Position numbers and translations under genes: made by a program | Shown here: positions 45,897-53,523 of the stretch, piece after piece | Numbering within the stretch: the stretch's first letter is position 1 | Layout of the letters: each line of letters begins with the position of its first letter | The notes under the pieces: model-generated | The model's database searches: none | What the model was told of the DNA's origin: nothing | What the model saw: the letters and a program-made list of their open reading frames with translations, nothing else | Origin: Fusibacter sp. A1 | Lineage (GTDB): Bacteria > Bacillota > Clostridia > Peptostreptococcales > Acidaminobacteraceae | Length of the DNA: 64,000 nt | NCBI RefSeq assembly: GCF_004125825.1 | Contig: NZ_QQWI01000008.1 | Coordinates: 124,001 to 188,000, forward strand | Direction of reading: 5' to 3'

Positions 45897-46334
45897 CTAT
45901 TCCCACGCTCCACGAACCTGCATGATGGCAATCGCCCAGTTTTCGCAGTGATAAAGCTCTACTAGCTTTCCGTTTTCATCAACCCTGTTCATATCCAGCG
46001 CCATGATATGAAACGGCTTTCCAGTTACAGGCTCACCCAAAAACTGGTCCCCGGCAGGTGTACCGGTCAGTTCCGAACGTACGATGATCCACTCGCCGTT
46101 TACAAAGACGTCTAGGTTCTTGACATTGATATCAGGAATCATCTTAAAGAAGTTTCCCAGATATTCTTTGGTCTGGTCCTTGGTTCTAAACGCATTCGGT
46201 CCGTTGCCGTCCCTTGAAACCCAATCGTCGTGCAGACTGTCAAACCCCTTTTCCCAGTCGCGTTTATCCGATCTGAACAGATCATAAAAAGGAGTGATGA
46301 TCTCCAGTGCCCTATCCTTTGTGATTTCAACCAT
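45897..46334 (-). CDS. SnoaL/NTF2-like protein
   Basis: Protein of 145 residues with the SnoaL (ester cyclase-like) pattern: ALEIITPFYDLFRSDKRDWEKGFDSLHDDWVSRDGNG, KEYLGNFFKMIPDINVKNLDVFVNGEWIIVRSELTGTPAG and GKPFHIMALDMNRVDENGKLVELYHCENWAIAIMQV. Such cone-shaped alpha+beta barrels bind small hydrophobic molecules and are used as cyclases, hydrolases or binding proteins. No catalytic assignment is possible. The neighbours are a toroid-ankyrin protein (15 bases upstream) and the AGE epimerase. Confidence 0.88.
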   Translation of the reverse strand: MVEITKDRALEIITPFYDLFRSDKRDWEKGFDSLHDDWVSRDGNGPNAFRTKDQTKEYLGNFFKMIPDINVKNLDVFVNGEWIIVRSELTGTPAGDQFLGEPVTGKPFHIMALDMNRVDENGKLVELYHCENWAIAIMQVRGAWE

Positions 46335-46349
46335 AACTATACCTTCCTT

Positions 46350-48371
46350 TCAAATTTCAGCTGTCGCGCTTATCACTTGCCAGACAGCACTTGCATTAAC
46401 ATTTGGAAAACCACTATCCGTTCTAGCAGAGTCAGCCAGCTGATATTGGGTTTGTCCCGTATGGTCCGCAATATCAAGCCGCGCACCTTGACCAATCATC
46501 CATTCGATCTGCCTGATATGTCCATCAAGTTGAGAAAGCGGCGAAGTAAGCGCTCGGTGTATCGCATCGTGCATGGCTGTAAGACCATTCACAGCAGGAC
46601 TGATATTCAGTTCTACAGCAAAGTCCTCTGCAGTCATATGTTTCCTAAGCAGTTTCAGGAGCTCAAAGTTGTTCAGCACCGACGCGCGAATGACAGCTCC
46701 CACCGCCATAGGGTGTTTCTCACGTACTTTAGGGTCGGCACCCGCCTCTAGCAGTTTGGTCGCCAACCTGTATCGCCTGTTGGCCCTTTTCTCATCATTT
46801 GCATCCACGCCAGTCAGTGTGAAGACAAGTGGCGTCATCTGGAGCGGTCCGCCGAGTCGGTCGATATCAAAGTGCGGCATGGCTAGAATTTGGTCGATGC
46901 GCCTAATAAACACTTCTGTATCCGCTGATTCAAGACACGTTTCTATCGTATCGATGAGTTCATCGGTCAGGGCCTGAGGTGATGCGATGCGTAAAAGTAA
47001 TCTATTATAGTACTCCTGTTTTTGTAGTAGGTAGCCGTCGCTATTTGCAGGGTAATAACTTAGAAGCAGTGCTTTCATCGCCTCGTTGTGCCATAAATCC
47101 TGCATGTCCAGCGCAGAATAGCCTCGTACATTAGTCGAGCATAACATCTGTTTTTGGGTCGCCCCATCTGCACTGTCCAGTAAGTACCTCACAAGTTCCA
47201 GATGTTTTTCTTTACCGTAGAACGCCGCCTGTAGCAATACGGTATGACCGTTGACACCGCTGATTTCGTGTAAATGGCTGGCATCCGCATTCAGCAGCAG
47301 TCTGACAGTCTGTACATCGCCGTTTTGTCCCGCCATATAGATAGGTAAGGCGTCCGCCTGTATGAACCTAAGCGTCGGATCTGCAACTGGTACGTTTTTC
47401 ATCGTATGATTCAGTAAAAGATCGACAACCTGTGCTTGACCACGGGCGGCGGCTGCAAGCAGCACCGTCCACCCCTCACTGTCGTAAAGATCGGGATCCC
47501 CGCCATGTTCAAGCCATCGCCTGAGCCCATCTACATCACCAATTCGGCTCATGCTGACAGCATAGCCCTGCAAGTCCCTTAACCAGCCCCTCATGCTAAG
47601 GTTCATGTAGGTCGCACCTGCCGATGTCTTTCCACCTGTCACATCCGAATATCCAAAGCGCGTCTTAAGGCTATCAAGATACTTCTGCAACCTAATACCA
47701 TCCGGAGTAGCCTGTTTTAAAACCAAAAGACGCATCACACAGTAAGTCGCGAACAGTGTCGAGGTTTCAGATTCTCCAAAACCGCCATCCGCATTTTGCT
47801 TAGAAAGCAAAAAACTGATAATCCTATCACTCTCAGGTATAGTTTCATGAGCCCTCAAAAGAGCCGATGCCGCAATCGCAGTATCTGCGACCCTTCCTTC
47901 AATAAGACTCGCACTCAGCATTTTTTCAAAAAACAAAACAAATGCTTGCGGAACAGCACCAGCGACTTCACATTCCTCATATGCCGCGATAGCCATAAAA
48001 AAGTCAAACTGGGTCACAGCCGCCTGACTGATGTAATCAAGCGCTTTAGGAAGATACTGTGCAAGTAGCTCCGTTTCACCTATGTTTTTTAAAAGGATCA
48101 GACCGTTCGTGGTATCATACGGCGACTCCGCCTCCAGTGGACTAATCGAAAACCCACCCGACTGCTTGTGGCAGGCCTTCACAAAGTCAACCACATGGGG
48201 CACCGATCCCTTGCCGTCAAATCGGTCTAGTTCGCCGAGCGCCTTTACAACGCTTAGGGTAGACCTAAGGCTGTTTTCGCCGCCCATCGTCTCTGAATAT
48301 CCTCCAGACTCGCACCTGAGTCCCTTTAAAAAGGTATCAATCGTATCGACTTCAATACTCACCGTCACCAC
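46350..48371 (-). CDS. Prenyltransferase-like toroid joined to ankyrin repeats
   Basis: Protein of 673 residues. The first 255 residues are repeats of the prenyltransferase beta-subunit/squalene cyclase-like alpha-alpha toroid, with the Gly-Gly-Phe/Tyr signatures CESGGYSETMGGENSLRSTLSVVKALGEL, KQSGGFSISP, SYDTTNGLILLKN and SKQNADGGFGESETSTLFATYCVMRLL. The remainder is about eight ankyrin-type repeats (SEGWTVLLAAAARGQAQVVDLLL, NGHTVLLQAAFYGKEKHLELVRYLL, LGGPLQMTPLVFTLTG, NGLTAMHDAIHRAL). No transmembrane segment is present. The starting codon is unclear: GTG at 48371 or 48362, with no good ATG nearby. It overlaps the DJ-1-like gene by seven bases. Confidence 0.85.
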   Translation of the reverse strand: MVTVSIEVDTIDTFLKGLRCESGGYSETMGGENSLRSTLSVVKALGELDRFDGKGSVPHVVDFVKACHKQSGGFSISPLEAESPYDTTNGLILLKNIGETELLAQYLPKALDYISQAAVTQFDFFMAIAAYEECEVAGAVPQAFVLFFEKMLSASLIEGRVADTAIAASALLRAHETIPESDRIISFLLSKQNADGGFGESETSTLFATYCVMRLLVLKQATPDGIRLQKYLDSLKTRFGYSDVTGGKTSAGATYMNLSMRGWLRDLQGYAVSMSRIGDVDGLRRWLEHGGDPDLYDSEGWTVLLAAAARGQAQVVDLLLNHTMKNVPVADPTLRFIQADALPIYMAGQNGDVQTVRLLLNADASHLHEISGVNGHTVLLQAAFYGKEKHLELVRYLLDSADGATQKQMLCSTNVRGYSALDMQDLWHNEAMKALLLSYYPANSDGYLLQKQEYYNRLLLRIASPQALTDELIDTIETCLESADTEVFIRRIDQILAMPHFDIDRLGGPLQMTPLVFTLTGVDANDEKRANRRYRLATKLLEAGADPKVREKHPMAVGAVIRASVLNNFELLKLLRKHMTAEDFAVELNISPAVNGLTAMHDAIHRALTSPLSQLDGHIRQIEWMIGQGARLDIADHTGQTQYQLADSARTDSGFPNVNASAVWQVISATAEI

Positions 48372-49198
48372 CCGTACTTTCTTACACCTTTTTCAAGCAC
48401 ATCAACAAGCAGCCTTCCGCATTCATCCGAAGACTCGACAGAGCGGCTCGTAATAAACGGATAGTCTACAATCACAGATGTAGCTCTTCCAATATTGCTG
48501 TGGAACCTTCCATGCACCCCTACCGTATCACGCAGAATATATTCAAGCGGAAAAGGAGGAGAATCAAAATTGAAATAGTCGCCATTGGCAAAAATTGCCC
48601 AATTAGCTGTATAATCATATTCCATTGTATGGCCGGTCACATGTCTGCCCACCAAGATGCTTTTTCGGCTATCCAGCTCACGTGCAAAAGCCAGACAAGT
48701 CACGGTATAGCACTCTGCCGCAATCGGCTTATCCCGATAGTAGAACCCAAGAATCACATCATGCAGCCGGTTGTTGTTGACCATGTCCACCACAGCTCCA
48801 CCGCCGCCGACCATCAGCAACGCATCGTAGTCGTTCAGCTTTTCCCATGCATCTTGGCGCGCCTTATAGTAATCTTCCAGCGCATACAGGTAGCGCTCAG
48901 AACTCAAATAAGGCCTCACGGGCATCAAGTCCTTAAGTACGATAGTGTCCGTGAAAAACGTATCCCAATTTGTAGACTTTCCTCTTTCGGCCATTTCATC
49001 AGTGGTTACCGGTCGTCCAAGAGGCGGATCGACGTAGGCGGCCTCTAGTGAGGCACCATCCGGAAAAGGCGTGGTCTTACCTGTGTTCACCAGAAAATCG
49101 TATGCTATACCTGCTTCTTTGAGCCGATCAAGGGGCTTAAGCAGCTCCTCCACCCAAAATCCTTTTTCCGAAAGAGCTACAAGAACTTTTTTAGGCAT
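48365..49198 (-). CDS. Long DJ-1/PfpI-like (class I GATase fold) protein
   Basis: Protein of 277 residues with the DJ-1/PfpI start KKVLVALSEKGFWVEELLKPLDRLKEAGIAYDFLVNTGKTTPFPDGASL, then DYDALLMVGGGGAVVDMVNN and the nucleophile elbow KPIAAECYTVTCLAF with Cys at about 167. It has an insertion of about 50 residues relative to normal PfpI (WDTFFTDTIVLKDLMPVRPYLSSERYLYALEDYYKA). The end VIVDYPFITSRSVESSDECGRLLVDVLEKG is shared with the paralogue encoded at 50128. Possible roles are glyoxalase/deglycase or a specific hydrolase or lyase. The MBL hydrolase gene is 40 bases upstream. Confidence 0.88.
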   Translation of the reverse strand: MPKKVLVALSEKGFWVEELLKPLDRLKEAGIAYDFLVNTGKTTPFPDGASLEAAYVDPPLGRPVTTDEMAERGKSTNWDTFFTDTIVLKDLMPVRPYLSSERYLYALEDYYKARQDAWEKLNDYDALLMVGGGGAVVDMVNNNRLHDVILGFYYRDKPIAAECYTVTCLAFARELDSRKSILVGRHVTGHTMEYDYTANWAIFANGDYFNFDSPPFPLEYILRDTVGVHGRFHSNIGRATSVIVDYPFITSRSVESSDECGRLLVDVLEKGVRKYGW

Positions 49199-49238
49199 TT
49201 ATCTTCATCCTTTCATCATATAAACTGATTGTTTTGCT

Positions 49239-50063
49239 TTACTGAGTTTCACCGAACAATCTTGGTCCGTAGATATCGATAATCTGAGGAGCCATTCTGT
49301 CAGGGTATAACTCAAGCACCGCAGCCTTATACGCTGCTACATCCGGCTGATATTTAATAGCCAATCCGACGACCGTCTTAATGTAGTCAATATTCGCTAA
49401 GACCTCCTTGTGATCGGCAGGTTCACCGTGTCCAGGCATAAACAGCATCTTTTCATGCGTTGCCATCTCTTCAAGGTAATCCGTCCAGTTTTCAAGTGCG
49501 GTGCTTTCGATATATACGTGACTGCCACTATAGAGCAAGTCCTGTAAAATCGTCACACCGTAATCGGGTAGTTTGATCACTAGCTGAAACTTCACTTCGG
49601 CATCTGTGACCCGGTCAAAAGAAAACCTGATACCGTCAATCAACTGGTCGTCAAGCCCCACTTTATGCTCAGGTATCACAATAAAATCCGGTACACCTTC
49701 TCCAAAAATGTGCTTAAGTTCACTTCGAATGGTTTCACCGCTTTCTATAAGTGAATCGATCGTTTCAGGCAAGGCATATATCGGTAAATCGTAAAACGCG
49801 GCGCTCAGACCAAAGAAGTGGTCGGGATGGTCATGTGATAGGTATACGCGTTCGATAGGCTTACCAATATCATCTACATACTTTCGAAACGCATGAGCAT
49901 AGTAATTGACAAGCTGCCCGTCAACCACAATGAGCTTGTTCGGGCCTTCGATGACATGTGTCGCGACAGACAAGAAGTCCTCGGGACAGATGAACGTGTG
50001 AATGCGAACCTCTTCTGAAAGATCTATCACCTTTACATCAAAGGGTTTCATTAACTGTTCCAT
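49239..50063 (-). CDS. MBL-fold metallo-hydrolase
   Basis: Metallo-beta-lactamase-fold hydrolase of 274 residues. The metal motif is VYLSHDHPDHFFG (about 78-90, H-x-H-x-D-H), with a further His in FMPGHGEPADH (about 207-217) and the Asp in LLYSGSHVYIES region. It lies between the two long DJ-1-like genes, with gaps of 64 and 40 bases, so the three probably work on one metabolite. A glyoxalase-like pairing (GATase-fold lyase plus MBL thioesterase) is an attractive analogy, but the substrate is unknown. GGAGATTTTT precedes the ATG. Confidence 0.9.
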   Translation of the reverse strand: MEQLMKPFDVKVIDLSEEVRIHTFICPEDFLSVATHVIEGPNKLIVVDGQLVNYYAHAFRKYVDDIGKPIERVYLSHDHPDHFFGLSAAFYDLPIYALPETIDSLIESGETIRSELKHIFGEGVPDFIVIPEHKVGLDDQLIDGIRFSFDRVTDAEVKFQLVIKLPDYGVTILQDLLYSGSHVYIESTALENWTDYLEEMATHEKMLFMPGHGEPADHKEVLANIDYIKTVVGLAIKYQPDVAAYKAAVLELYPDRMAPQIIDIYGPRLFGETQ

Positions 50064-50127
50064 AAAAATCTCCTTTACATGGTCAAGTCAAGTAGTATCC
50101 GTGAATGAAATCACTTCACGTTCGTTT

Positions 50128-50889
50128 CTACATTTTGTTTATGACTTCGACCAGTTTGTGACCATAGGCCGATGACGATTCAACGGACAATCCTGTCACA
50201 AAAGGATGGTCGTAGATCACGCATGGATTTTCACGACTCGTCGTCGGATCTGCGCTAACTAACTTTCTGTCACCGACAGCATCCTCCACCATAAACTGCA
50301 AAGGAAAAAGAAAACCGTTAATCATAAGCTTCATATCCGGATTAGTCGGAGTAGGACGATGGAACTCAAAATTATGATCCCCCACAAAGTCCCATTCATG
50401 CGGATGTGCAGTTACCTTCTTACCGTAAATCACACTTCTATAGTCATTTTCGGGATCCCTGGTAAATGCCAGCGCACCCACCGTATAACATAGGGCGCCG
50501 ATTATCTTACCACTCTTATATGCTTTGTAGATCAGTTCATGAACCGTCAGATTACCTGCGATATCAAGGGGAGAACCTGCGCCACCCACCATGACAAGAG
50601 CGTCATACTGATCCATGTCAGCATCTGAAAACTTAATCGAATTATCCCATTCACCCGTATCCAGAATCTCATTGACACGGTCGATCACCTTCTGCGGATT
50701 CATCGCCACCCCCTGCTGGGGATCAATAAAGTCTGGATCCATACTCATCGAACCAGGTAACGGAGTCATGCCTTTGTAGGTTGCCAAAGTGAGATCAAAA
50801 CCCGCGGATTTCATAATATCCCACGGCGCCTGAAGTTCTTCGGCCCAAAGGCCATAATTTGAAGCAAGAACAAGCACTTTCTTTCCCAT
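50128..50889 (-). CDS. Long DJ-1/PfpI-like protein, first gene of the 14-gene run
   Basis: Protein of 253 residues, paralogous to the one encoded at 48365. The start at 50889 follows AAGGAGAATTATC. Blocks are KKVLVLASNYGLWAEELQAPWDIMKSAGFDLTLATYKGMTPLPGSM, QYDALVMVGGAGSPLDIAGNL and GKIIGALCYTVGALAF with the presumed reactive Cys (about 147), ending CVIYDHPFVTGLSVESSSAYGHKLVEVI. The HEWDF segment (about 178) lines up with EYDYTANW in the paralogue. It is the most upstream member of the co-directional run, so its promoter in 50890-51030 probably drives the following genes. Confidence 0.88.
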   Translation of the reverse strand: MGKKVLVLASNYGLWAEELQAPWDIMKSAGFDLTLATYKGMTPLPGSMSMDPDFIDPQQGVAMNPQKVIDRVNEILDTGEWDNSIKFSDADMDQYDALVMVGGAGSPLDIAGNLTVHELIYKAYKSGKIIGALCYTVGALAFTRDPENDYRSVIYGKKVTAHPHEWDFVGDHNFEFHRPTPTNPDMKLMINGFLFPLQFMVEDAVGDRKLVSADPTTSRENPCVIYDHPFVTGLSVESSSAYGHKLVEVINKM

Positions 50890-51030
50890 GATAATTCTCC
50901 TTCCTTTCATAGTATTTCTCAATGTTAAACGCTGTATTGTTTACCCCGAAACATTGATATATAACACGTTCTGCCTCATGTGCATGAATAACGTACAAAC
51001 TTGGTCATATTCGGTCACATAATCGCACAA

Positions 51031-51061
51031 AAAAAACTCATGCGCTTGTCATGAGTTTTTT
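51031..51061 (-). terminator. Terminator between the coiled-coil gene and the 14-gene run
   Basis: AAAAAACTCATG and CATGAGTTTTTT pair over 12 bp with a 7-base loop, past the stop of the minus-strand gene at 51095. It separates that gene from the following run of genes. Confidence 0.85.
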
Positions 51062-51094
51062 TCAATGGTTCTCGTGATAAAATTATATAGTTTC

Positions 51095-51763
51095 TCAAGG
51101 ACGATACTGCTCCATAATAGTAATTATCTTACCATCCAGTAAGGTAAGCATAACCAGTGTTCCCTCTTCAAGTTCGTTTAAAAACAAATTTGGATCGACC
51201 CGTTCACCTATAGCGCCTACTAAACGATAACTTTCCATATATTCATACCTTTCATATGAAACGATCGTCTCGTCCTCATCCAAAATATAAAACCCGCTCG
51301 GAAGGGTGTCGTACTCGATTCCAAGTTCGGTCAGCTTCTCTTGATCGTCATAGTGGGTTAACCATTCACAATAGTCAATGTAAATCCTATCCTCATCCGC
51401 CTTCTCAAAATAACCGAACACAGACTCGGTCCTACCATCATTGGTCAGTAGCTGATCTAAATAGAGCTGATCTGACTCAAACCGGTCAAATCCAGCTTTC
51501 ACCTCAGCCACTTCATCTTCGATGTTATCGTACCTTTCATTTAACTTGATGTGTTCAAGCCTAAAACCAGCCATATAGTCATCATGGTAGTTCAACTTAG
51601 ATCCGAAAACCTCTAAATCCTTTTTCAAATTATCAGTGATTGCACTTTCATCTCTCAACTGAGTTTCAAGCTGCTGCACTCTGGTTGACAGAGTGTTCAT
51701 CTGCATCAGAACATAAGCGAAGATCAGTACGACTAGACCCGGTACTACCCATTTGTTCTTCAT
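51095..51763 (-). CDS. Membrane-anchored coiled-coil protein of unknown function
   Basis: Unrecognised protein of 222 residues. One N-terminal helix (about 6-21, VVPGLVVLIFAYVLMQ) is followed by a coiled coil (about 25-95, for example TRVQQLETQLRDESAITDNLKKDLEVFG). A globular acidic domain (about 110-222) contains DRIYIDYCEWLTHYDDQEKLTELGIEYDTLPSGFYILDEDETIVSY and ends TLVMLTLLDGKIITIMEQYRP. The globular part is probably outside the cell. GGAGATGCC precedes the ATG, and msrA lies 26 bases upstream. Confidence 0.7.
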   Translation of the reverse strand: MKNKWVVPGLVVLIFAYVLMQMNTLSTRVQQLETQLRDESAITDNLKKDLEVFGSKLNYHDDYMAGFRLEHIKLNERYDNIEDEVAEVKAGFDRFESDQLYLDQLLTNDGRTESVFGYFEKADEDRIYIDYCEWLTHYDDQEKLTELGIEYDTLPSGFYILDEDETIVSYERYEYMESYRLVGAIGERVDPNLFLNELEEGTLVMLTLLDGKIITIMEQYRP

Positions 51764-51788
51764 GGCATCTCCTTTGCATCAGCATCTA

Positions 51789-52271
51789 TCACACTTCATT
51801 GTCTTTATACTTTGTTAAAAGCGAATCCGGAAGATGACAGTAATCATCAGGACACCTCGTCAACCTGTCTTGGTGTTCCTCTGCGCTTCTCACATAGTTG
51901 GCAAGCGGCAAGACTTCGACCACTACTCTGTCACGGTCCTCTCTCAATTTAATAAAGGCTTCAACCTCTTCAAGGTGCTCCTTAGATAAGCTATATACCC
52001 CCGTTCGGTACTTTTCACCAATATCATCCCCTTGCCTGTTCAGACTATAGGGATCAATAATTTCAAAAAAATAGCTCATCAGCTCGGTTAAGGAGACCAC
52101 ATCCGGTTCATACGTCGTTTTCACACACTCCGCATACCCGTCATATGGCCCCTCTAAGCTTTGTGTCCTACCATTCGCTCGTCCAGCTTCAGTAGCCACA
52201 ACACCAGGTAATGTCTTCATAAAAGCTTGCACTCCCCAAAGACACCCACCTGCAAAATAGACTGTTTCCAT
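51789..52271 (-). CDS. msrA: Peptide-methionine (S)-S-oxide reductase
   Basis: MsrA of 160 residues that reduces methionine-S-sulfoxide in proteins. The active-site motif is GGCLWGVQ (Cys about 10; the common form is GCFWG), preceded directly by the N-terminus METVYFA. Other family residues are GPYDGYAECVKTTYEPDVVSLTELMSYFFEIIDPYSLNRQGDDIGEKYRTGVY. No MsrB domain is fused. GGAGATCAAA precedes the ATG. A 36-codon gene lies upstream on the same strand. Confidence 0.92.
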   Translation of the reverse strand: METVYFAGGCLWGVQAFMKTLPGVVATEAGRANGRTQSLEGPYDGYAECVKTTYEPDVVSLTELMSYFFEIIDPYSLNRQGDDIGEKYRTGVYSLSKEHLEEVEAFIKLREDRDRVVVEVLPLANYVRSAEEHQDRLTRCPDDYCHLPDSLLTKYKDNEV

Positions 52272-52388
52272 TTTGATCTCCCTTTCGATTGTTCGACTGA
52301 CTTAAAATTTTTCATATCCATCAAAGGGTACAGTTCAAATTAATCGACTGTACGATTCTTTCCTGTATGTCCACTACCTCGGTTAACC

Positions 52389-52499
52389 TCACAGGTCCAT
52401 AGACTTGACTTCTTGCTCCAGGTTCAAATCGTTATAAAGCTTGTTCATAAAGGTAATCACAGCCTGAGAACTACCATTTAGCTCTAAGTACTTCTTCAT
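52389..52499 (-). CDS. Small protein of 36 residues
   Basis: Small open frame in an otherwise empty 326-base gap. ATG at 52497-52499 has AAGGAG seven bases upstream, as good as any in the window, and the frame ends in TGA at 52389-52391. The product begins MKKYLELNGSSQAVITF, is amphipathic and helical, and ends EQEVKSMDL. I do not recognise it. It lies 118 bases upstream of msrA on the same strand. It could be a real small protein or a leader peptide. Confidence 0.5.
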   Translation of the reverse strand: MKKYLELNGSSQAVITFMNKLYNDLNLEQEVKSMDL

Positions 52500-52597
52500 T
52501 CGAAAACTCCTTAAACGAGCTTTCCGTGCCACATAGGTATTGACAGAACATTGACCCCTTGTTAGCATTGACTATAGACCTAACAAAGGAGCATGCA

Positions 52598-53140
52598 ATG
52601 AAAACATTCTTTATGGATTTAGAATTTCTCTGCGACGAACACGATGTCTATGAAGACGACATCATCGCAATCTGCATTTTATCAGAAGACGACAGCTATG
52701 AACTCTTAAGCTTTATCCACCCAGAAGACGATGACTACGAGGTTTCTGACTACTGCACCGACCTGACGGGTATCAGTCAAAACGACCTTTCTGACAAGCC
52801 CTATTTCGAAGATATTTACGACCAAATGTTAGAAAACATCGCTCAAGACGACACGATCTATGTATGGGGCGACACAGACCTTGAAGCGATTTACAAGGCT
52901 AGCATGCAATTGGCCGATGAACTTGAGTTCAACATCGTCGATTTTCAAACTGAGTTTGTCGAGTACTGTGACTATAAGTTCCGTCCAGGCCTAAAAAAAG
53001 TATACTCGGCACTTACAGACGATGATTCCGCCCAGCATCACGATGTAAGAAGTGACACCCTCATGCTTAAAGAAATCTACCGCATCTTCCACTCCGATAA
53101 AAAGGCAGCCATGCGCAAGGTAAAAAGCCAACTCAAGTAA
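52598..53140 (+). CDS. DEDD-type 3'-5' exonuclease (RNase H fold)
   Basis: Protein of 180 residues with the three exonuclease motifs of the DEDDh group: FFMDLEFLCDE (Exo I, Asp and Glu at about 6-8), YVWGDTDLEAIY (Exo II, Asp about 94) and QHHDVRSDTLMLKEIY (Exo III, His with Asp five residues on, about 150). It resembles KapD/ERI-1-like exonucleases with an unusually acidic N-terminal half. The start at 52598 follows AAAGGAGCATGCA; the frame to 52559 has no site. The target is unknown but RNA is likely. Confidence 0.82.
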   Translation: MKTFFMDLEFLCDEHDVYEDDIIAICILSEDDSYELLSFIHPEDDDYEVSDYCTDLTGISQNDLSDKPYFEDIYDQMLENIAQDDTIYVWGDTDLEAIYKASMQLADELEFNIVDFQTEFVEYCDYKFRPGLKKVYSALTDDDSAQHHDVRSDTLMLKEIYRIFHSDKKAAMRKVKSQLK

Positions 53141-53228
53141 TATGCCAAGCAGTGCCTACCTAGTCATATTATACCACCTAACACTAGGTATGTCTTAAGG
53201 CGTGCCCGTTTATAAGCCGACTAAAAGA

Positions 53229-53259
53229 AATCCCCATGATTATCAAAATCATGGGGATT
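53229..53259. terminator. Bidirectional terminator after the exonuclease gene
   Basis: AATCCCCATGATT and AATCATGGGGATT form a 13-bp stem with a 5-base loop. It lies between the plus-strand exonuclease gene and the end of a minus-strand small gene at 53265. Confidence 0.75.
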
Positions 53260-53264
53260 ATTAT

Positions 53265-53420
53265 CTACTCTTCTTTCACTGATTCATGTAAAAGGAATTC
53301 ATGAAACTCCTTATCGAGGGTGCCGTCTTCTTCGTGCTGGTTACCGATGAAATTGGTATGCAGTGTTTCATACTCCTCTAAAGTCTTATCAGAAATATGC
53401 TTCTCTTGGAATTTTGTCAT
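53265..53420 (-). CDS. Small acidic protein of 51 residues
   Basis: Open frame in a 383-base gap. ATG at 53418-53420 is preceded by AAAGGAGTGATAAAT and the stop TAG is at 53265-53267, directly before a terminator. The product begins MTKFQEKHISDKTLEEYETL and has a helical, Glu/His-rich, soluble composition with the pattern HTNFIGNQHEEDGTLDKEFHEFLLHE. I do not recognise it, but the binding site, codon pattern and terminator support a real gene. The remaining part of 53141-53523 shows nothing else. Confidence 0.65.
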   Translation of the reverse strand: MTKFQEKHISDKTLEEYETLHTNFIGNQHEEDGTLDKEFHEFLLHESVKEE

Positions 53421-53523
53421 ATTTATCACTCCTTTATTTAACGTCTTGCTTATGATAAATAGATACCCACACCTTTTAGTTGATAAACAATATCAATTAG
53501 ATAAATATTTTTTATAGTTTCAC

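Noticed and set aside
50923..50960. Sigma-B-like promoter (GTGTTA and GGGGTA boxes on the minus strand) ahead of the 14-gene run
   Set aside because: The -35 box is poor and there is no sigma-B gene or other evidence; the presence of Rsb-like genes made this tempting but it is not supported.
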